From positions 1 through 64,000 of the forward strand of contig NZ_PJBP01000084.1 in NCBI RefSeq assembly GCF_002836415.1: DNA of 64,000 bases. The letters run 5' to 3'. Source of the stretch: Psychromonas sp. MB-3u-54. GTDB taxonomy: Bacteria; Pseudomonadota; Gammaproteobacteria; Enterobacterales; Psychromonadaceae. Under the pieces are notes generated by a model. It searched no databases and was not told the DNA's origin. It worked only from the letters and a program-made list of their open reading frames with translations. Below are positions 61,554 through 64,000 of this stretch, piece by piece (the first letter of the stretch is position 1; each line of letters begins with the position of its first letter). Made by a program: the position numbers and the translations under genes.

Positions 61554-62888
61554 ATGACCAGTAATAAAAAACGCTTTGTATTCCCGGGCATTATTTTAGG
61601 TGCCCTGGTATTATTTGCAGCTATCACTCTAAAACCATCCCCAGAATTACAAGAAAATCACGACAAAGCACGTTTAGTTGATGTCATGGTATTAAGCAAA
61701 CAAAATAGCGCGCCACAGGTTATAGGCTATGGCCGGGTGGAGCCAAAGTATAGTTGGCAGGGAATTGCAGAAGTCGAGGGTAAAATAATTTATCGCCATC
61801 CAGATCTTGAAAGCGGTCGTCTTATTCCCAAAGGCACTCTGGTATTGAAAATTGATCCCCTCGAATACCAATTAAAAATGGCACAGGCCGAAGCTAATTT
61901 AAATTCATCTAAAGTGCAATTAGGCCGGATTGACCAGGAAGAGCAGAATATCAATGCCAGCCTTAATATTGAACAACAAAAACTAACTTTGACGGTTCAG
62001 AATTACCAACGACAATCATCACTTCAAGAAAAAAAGCTAATTTCCAATTCGAATCTGGCAAATGAAAAAAAATTATTATTGGCACAGCGCAGTTTAGTGC
62101 AGGAATTAAGCAGCAGACTTGAATTATTACCCGATGATAAAAACGTTATCAAAGCACAAATCAGCGTCAATCAAGCCTTATTAGCAGATACCCATCACCA
62201 GTTGGAAAAAACACGCTTTATCTTGCCTTTTAATGCTCGAATTGCCGACGTTAACATTGAACAAGCGCAAGCTGTGACTAAGGGTGCGGTATTGTTTGCA
62301 GCCTACCAACCGGACATTATGGAGGTCAAAGCTGAACTGTCACTGCAGGATGCGAACACGCTGCGGGATAGTATTCCAGACCCTTTCAATGATCAGTTAG
62401 CCTCCATTGAAAAATTAAATTTTAATGCAAGTATAGCGCTATTGATTGGAGAGAGCACTCAGTACTGGCCTGCACAATTGACCCGTATTGCTGAAAAAAT
62501 AAATCCGGATCAGGCGACGCTCGGTTTTTATTTAGAAGTTAAACAGAATCTTAAAAAGTTAGATTTAAATAATCCTCCCCTTACTAAAGGTATGTTTGTC
62601 ACCGCTAAAGTGCAGGGATTTTCATCACTGCATTTTATCGTGCCGGAAAAAGCATTACACGGTGATCATATTTATCTGATGGATAAGCACAATAAACTGC
62701 GCATAAAACCGGTTACTATCCTCTTTCGGAATGCACAGGGTGTTGCCATTTCCGGTGAAATAAATACGCTCGATAAGGTAATCTTAAATGATCTGATTCC
62801 GGCTGTTCCTGGAATGAGTCTAAAAACGGAAAAATCCGACCGTATTGATTCGAATACCGCCAAAATACCAAGGGAGAGTGTCAAGTGA
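61554..62888 (+). CDS. RND efflux periplasmic adaptor (HlyD/MFP family)
   Basis: A 444-residue membrane-fusion protein linking an RND pump to an outer-membrane channel. N-terminal signal anchor (FVFPGIILGALVLFAAITL). Lipoyl halves surround a coiled-coil hairpin: EVEGKIIYRHPDLESGRLIPKGTLVLKIDP, then long helices (AQAEANLNSSKVQLGRIDQEEQNIN), then RFILPFNARIADVNIEQAQAVTKG. The beta-barrel and membrane-proximal domain follow. No lipobox, so anchored by the uncleaved TM. Stop overlaps the next gene's GTG by three bases. Confidence 0.9.
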   Translation: MTSNKKRFVFPGIILGALVLFAAITLKPSPELQENHDKARLVDVMVLSKQNSAPQVIGYGRVEPKYSWQGIAEVEGKIIYRHPDLESGRLIPKGTLVLKIDPLEYQLKMAQAEANLNSSKVQLGRIDQEEQNINASLNIEQQKLTLTVQNYQRQSSLQEKKLISNSNLANEKKLLLAQRSLVQELSSRLELLPDDKNVIKAQISVNQALLADTHHQLEKTRFILPFNARIADVNIEQAQAVTKGAVLFAAYQPDIMEVKAELSLQDANTLRDSIPDPFNDQLASIEKLNFNASIALLIGESTQYWPAQLTRIAEKINPDQATLGFYLEVKQNLKKLDLNNPPLTKGMFVTAKVQGFSSLHFIVPEKALHGDHIYLMDKHNKLRIKPVTILFRNAQGVAISGEINTLDKVILNDLIPAVPGMSLKTEKSDRIDSNTAKIPRESVK

Positions 62889-64000
62889 TCCGCTTTTTTG
62901 CGCGTCATCCAACCCTTGCAAACCTTATTATGCTCAGTTTTTTTGTATTAGGGTTAAGCAGCCTTAATTCCCTGAAACGGGAAACCTTTCCTGAATTTAC
63001 GCCCCCTTATATTATTGCCACTGTTATTTATCCGGGTGCGTCGCCGGCAGAAGTTGAAGAAAGTATCTGCCTGCGGATGGAAGATGCCATTGACGGTTTA
63101 AGTAATATTGAAGAAACAATATGTGATGCTCAGGAAGGCAGTGCATCACTCAGGGTCAAGCTTGGCGGAGATATTGATATTGGCCGAAGTTTGGTGGATA
63201 TTCAAACCGAAATTAATGCGATTCAAGATTTCCCAAGTCAGATTGAAGCCCCTACTGTTAAAGAATTAGATTGGTCGGAGCCAGTTATTGATATTGCCAT
63301 TTCCGCCGATCTGAGTTTGCCCGACTTAAAAGCTTATGCCGAGAATGTTAAACATCGTCTAAAAGTTGATGCAGACGTCAGCCTGGTGACATTGACCGGA
63401 TTCTCTGCCCACCAAATTCGCGTTGAATTGAACGAAACGGCTATGCGCCGTTTAAATCTGACGGTGACAGAAATAGCCAATAAAATAGGCCGTCAAAATA
63501 TCAAGATGCCGGTAGGCACGATCGAACTGCCTGCTAAAAATTTATTAATTCGTTTTGATGAACGTAAATTAACACCGGCAAAAATAGGTGAAATCATTAT
63601 TTCGTCTAACAGCGAAGGCGCTGTTGTACGCCTGAATGATGTCGCCACGATAACCGATCTTTTTGAACTTGAAGAGGCTTATACCCTTTTTAATGGCAAA
63701 CCATCGGCCATGCTCAAGATTCAAAAAAACAAAGCCGATGATGCCCTGCGTATTAAAGCCAGAGTGCAGGCTTTTGTTGAACATGAACAATTAGTCGCAC
63801 CCGAGGGGATCACGCTAACGCTGACCAACGATTTGTCATCTTTACTGCAGGATCGCCTTAGCATGTTATTAAGAAACGGCGCTCAAGGCATCGTATTAGT
63901 GTTTTTTTCAATGTGGTTATTTTTCTCATTTCGTTATTCTTTTTGGGTCTCGGCCGGATTACCCGTCGCTTTTATGGGCGGACTGTTTGTGATGAGTTTG
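62885..64000 (+). CDS. RND efflux transporter, partial at window end
   Basis: At least 372 residues; continues past the window. GTG start overlapping the adaptor stop (GTGA). RND features: IRFFARHPTLANLIMLSFFVLGLSSL at TM1, GASPAEVEESICLRMEDAIDGL (porter subdomain), QTEINAIQDFP, and TM2-3 starting at GIVLVFFSMWLFFSF with GLPVAFMGGLFVMS. Relatives are about 1000 residues and pump drugs or metabolites with protons; acriflavine-type AcrB/MexB family is closest. Partner of the adaptor and TetR genes. Confidence 0.93.
   Translation, partial: MIRFFARHPTLANLIMLSFFVLGLSSLNSLKRETFPEFTPPYIIATVIYPGASPAEVEESICLRMEDAIDGLSNIEETICDAQEGSASLRVKLGGDIDIGRSLVDIQTEINAIQDFPSQIEAPTVKELDWSEPVIDIAISADLSLPDLKAYAENVKHRLKVDADVSLVTLTGFSAHQIRVELNETAMRRLNLTVTEIANKIGRQNIKMPVGTIELPAKNLLIRFDERKLTPAKIGEIIISSNSEGAVVRLNDVATITDLFELEEAYTLFNGKPSAMLKIQKNKADDALRIKARVQAFVEHEQLVAPEGITLTLTNDLSSLLQDRLSMLLRNGAQGIVLVFFSMWLFFSFRYSFWVSAGLPVAFMGGLFVMSL

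Overview
The window looks like chromosomal DNA of a cold-water marine gammaproteobacterium, probably close to Psychromonas or the Vibrio/Shewanella group. This is inferred from visibly AT-rich sequence and from the protein types: Epd, a BtsSR-type pyruvate sensor beside a CstA transporter, UPF0319, a DUF2913-like protein and a TAATG-coupled Bcr/CflA pump. No rRNA or tRNA genes, integrase, or intact transposase were seen.

Layout. 0-3 kb is accessory DNA: a sulfotransferase, a small lipoprotein and a phage-type protein, with integron-like and transposase scraps. 3-9.8 kb holds a membrane protein, a YihY/BrkB protein, and a minus-strand group of a multi-TM protein, a prokaryotic YEATS-like protein and a SLATT-like two-TM protein (a candidate conflict/defence module), then a metallophosphoesterase. 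9.8-43 kb is mostly ordinary chromosome: a VOC protein, a Kv-type channel with a zinc ribbon, NUDIX, tex-trmK-like, a Gfo/Idh oxidoreductase, cstA-btsR-btsS-like genes, a deaminase, a DEAD-box helicase, Hsp20, dienelactone hydrolase, TauE/SafE, an MFS protein with a long helical tail, UPF0319, an M48 protease, a Bcr/CflA pump, TerB, RlpA, a DUF2867 SDR, epd, a PhnD/C/E-like ABC importer and MarC.

43-60.5 kb is a decayed accessory region. It holds a SUKH immunity-like gene beside a triplicated 147-bp junction repeat, an orphan type IV pilin, a c-di-GMP enzyme with GGDEF and EAL domains, a membrane diguanylate cyclase, a LysR-LysE pair, a HEPN-like gene on what looks like an integron gene cassette, remnants of IS30, IS110, IS91 and Y1-type transposases, a ribosome-hibernation-factor pseudogene and several MITE-like inverted-repeat elements. 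60.9-64 kb begins a TetR-adaptor-RND efflux operon that runs off the window.

Main themes. (1) Two unrelated loci carry tandem arrays whose unit spans the 3' end of one gene, the intergenic space and the 5' start of the next (27.4-27.9 kb, 209 bp; 45.5-46.0 kb, 147 bp). (2) attC-like sites with matching core boxes lie at the 3' ends of minus-strand orphan genes, pointing to scattered integron cassettes without an integrase in view. (3) The pYEATS/SLATT pair is the best candidate for a little-described biological system. All family calls were made by eye from motifs; no searches were run.
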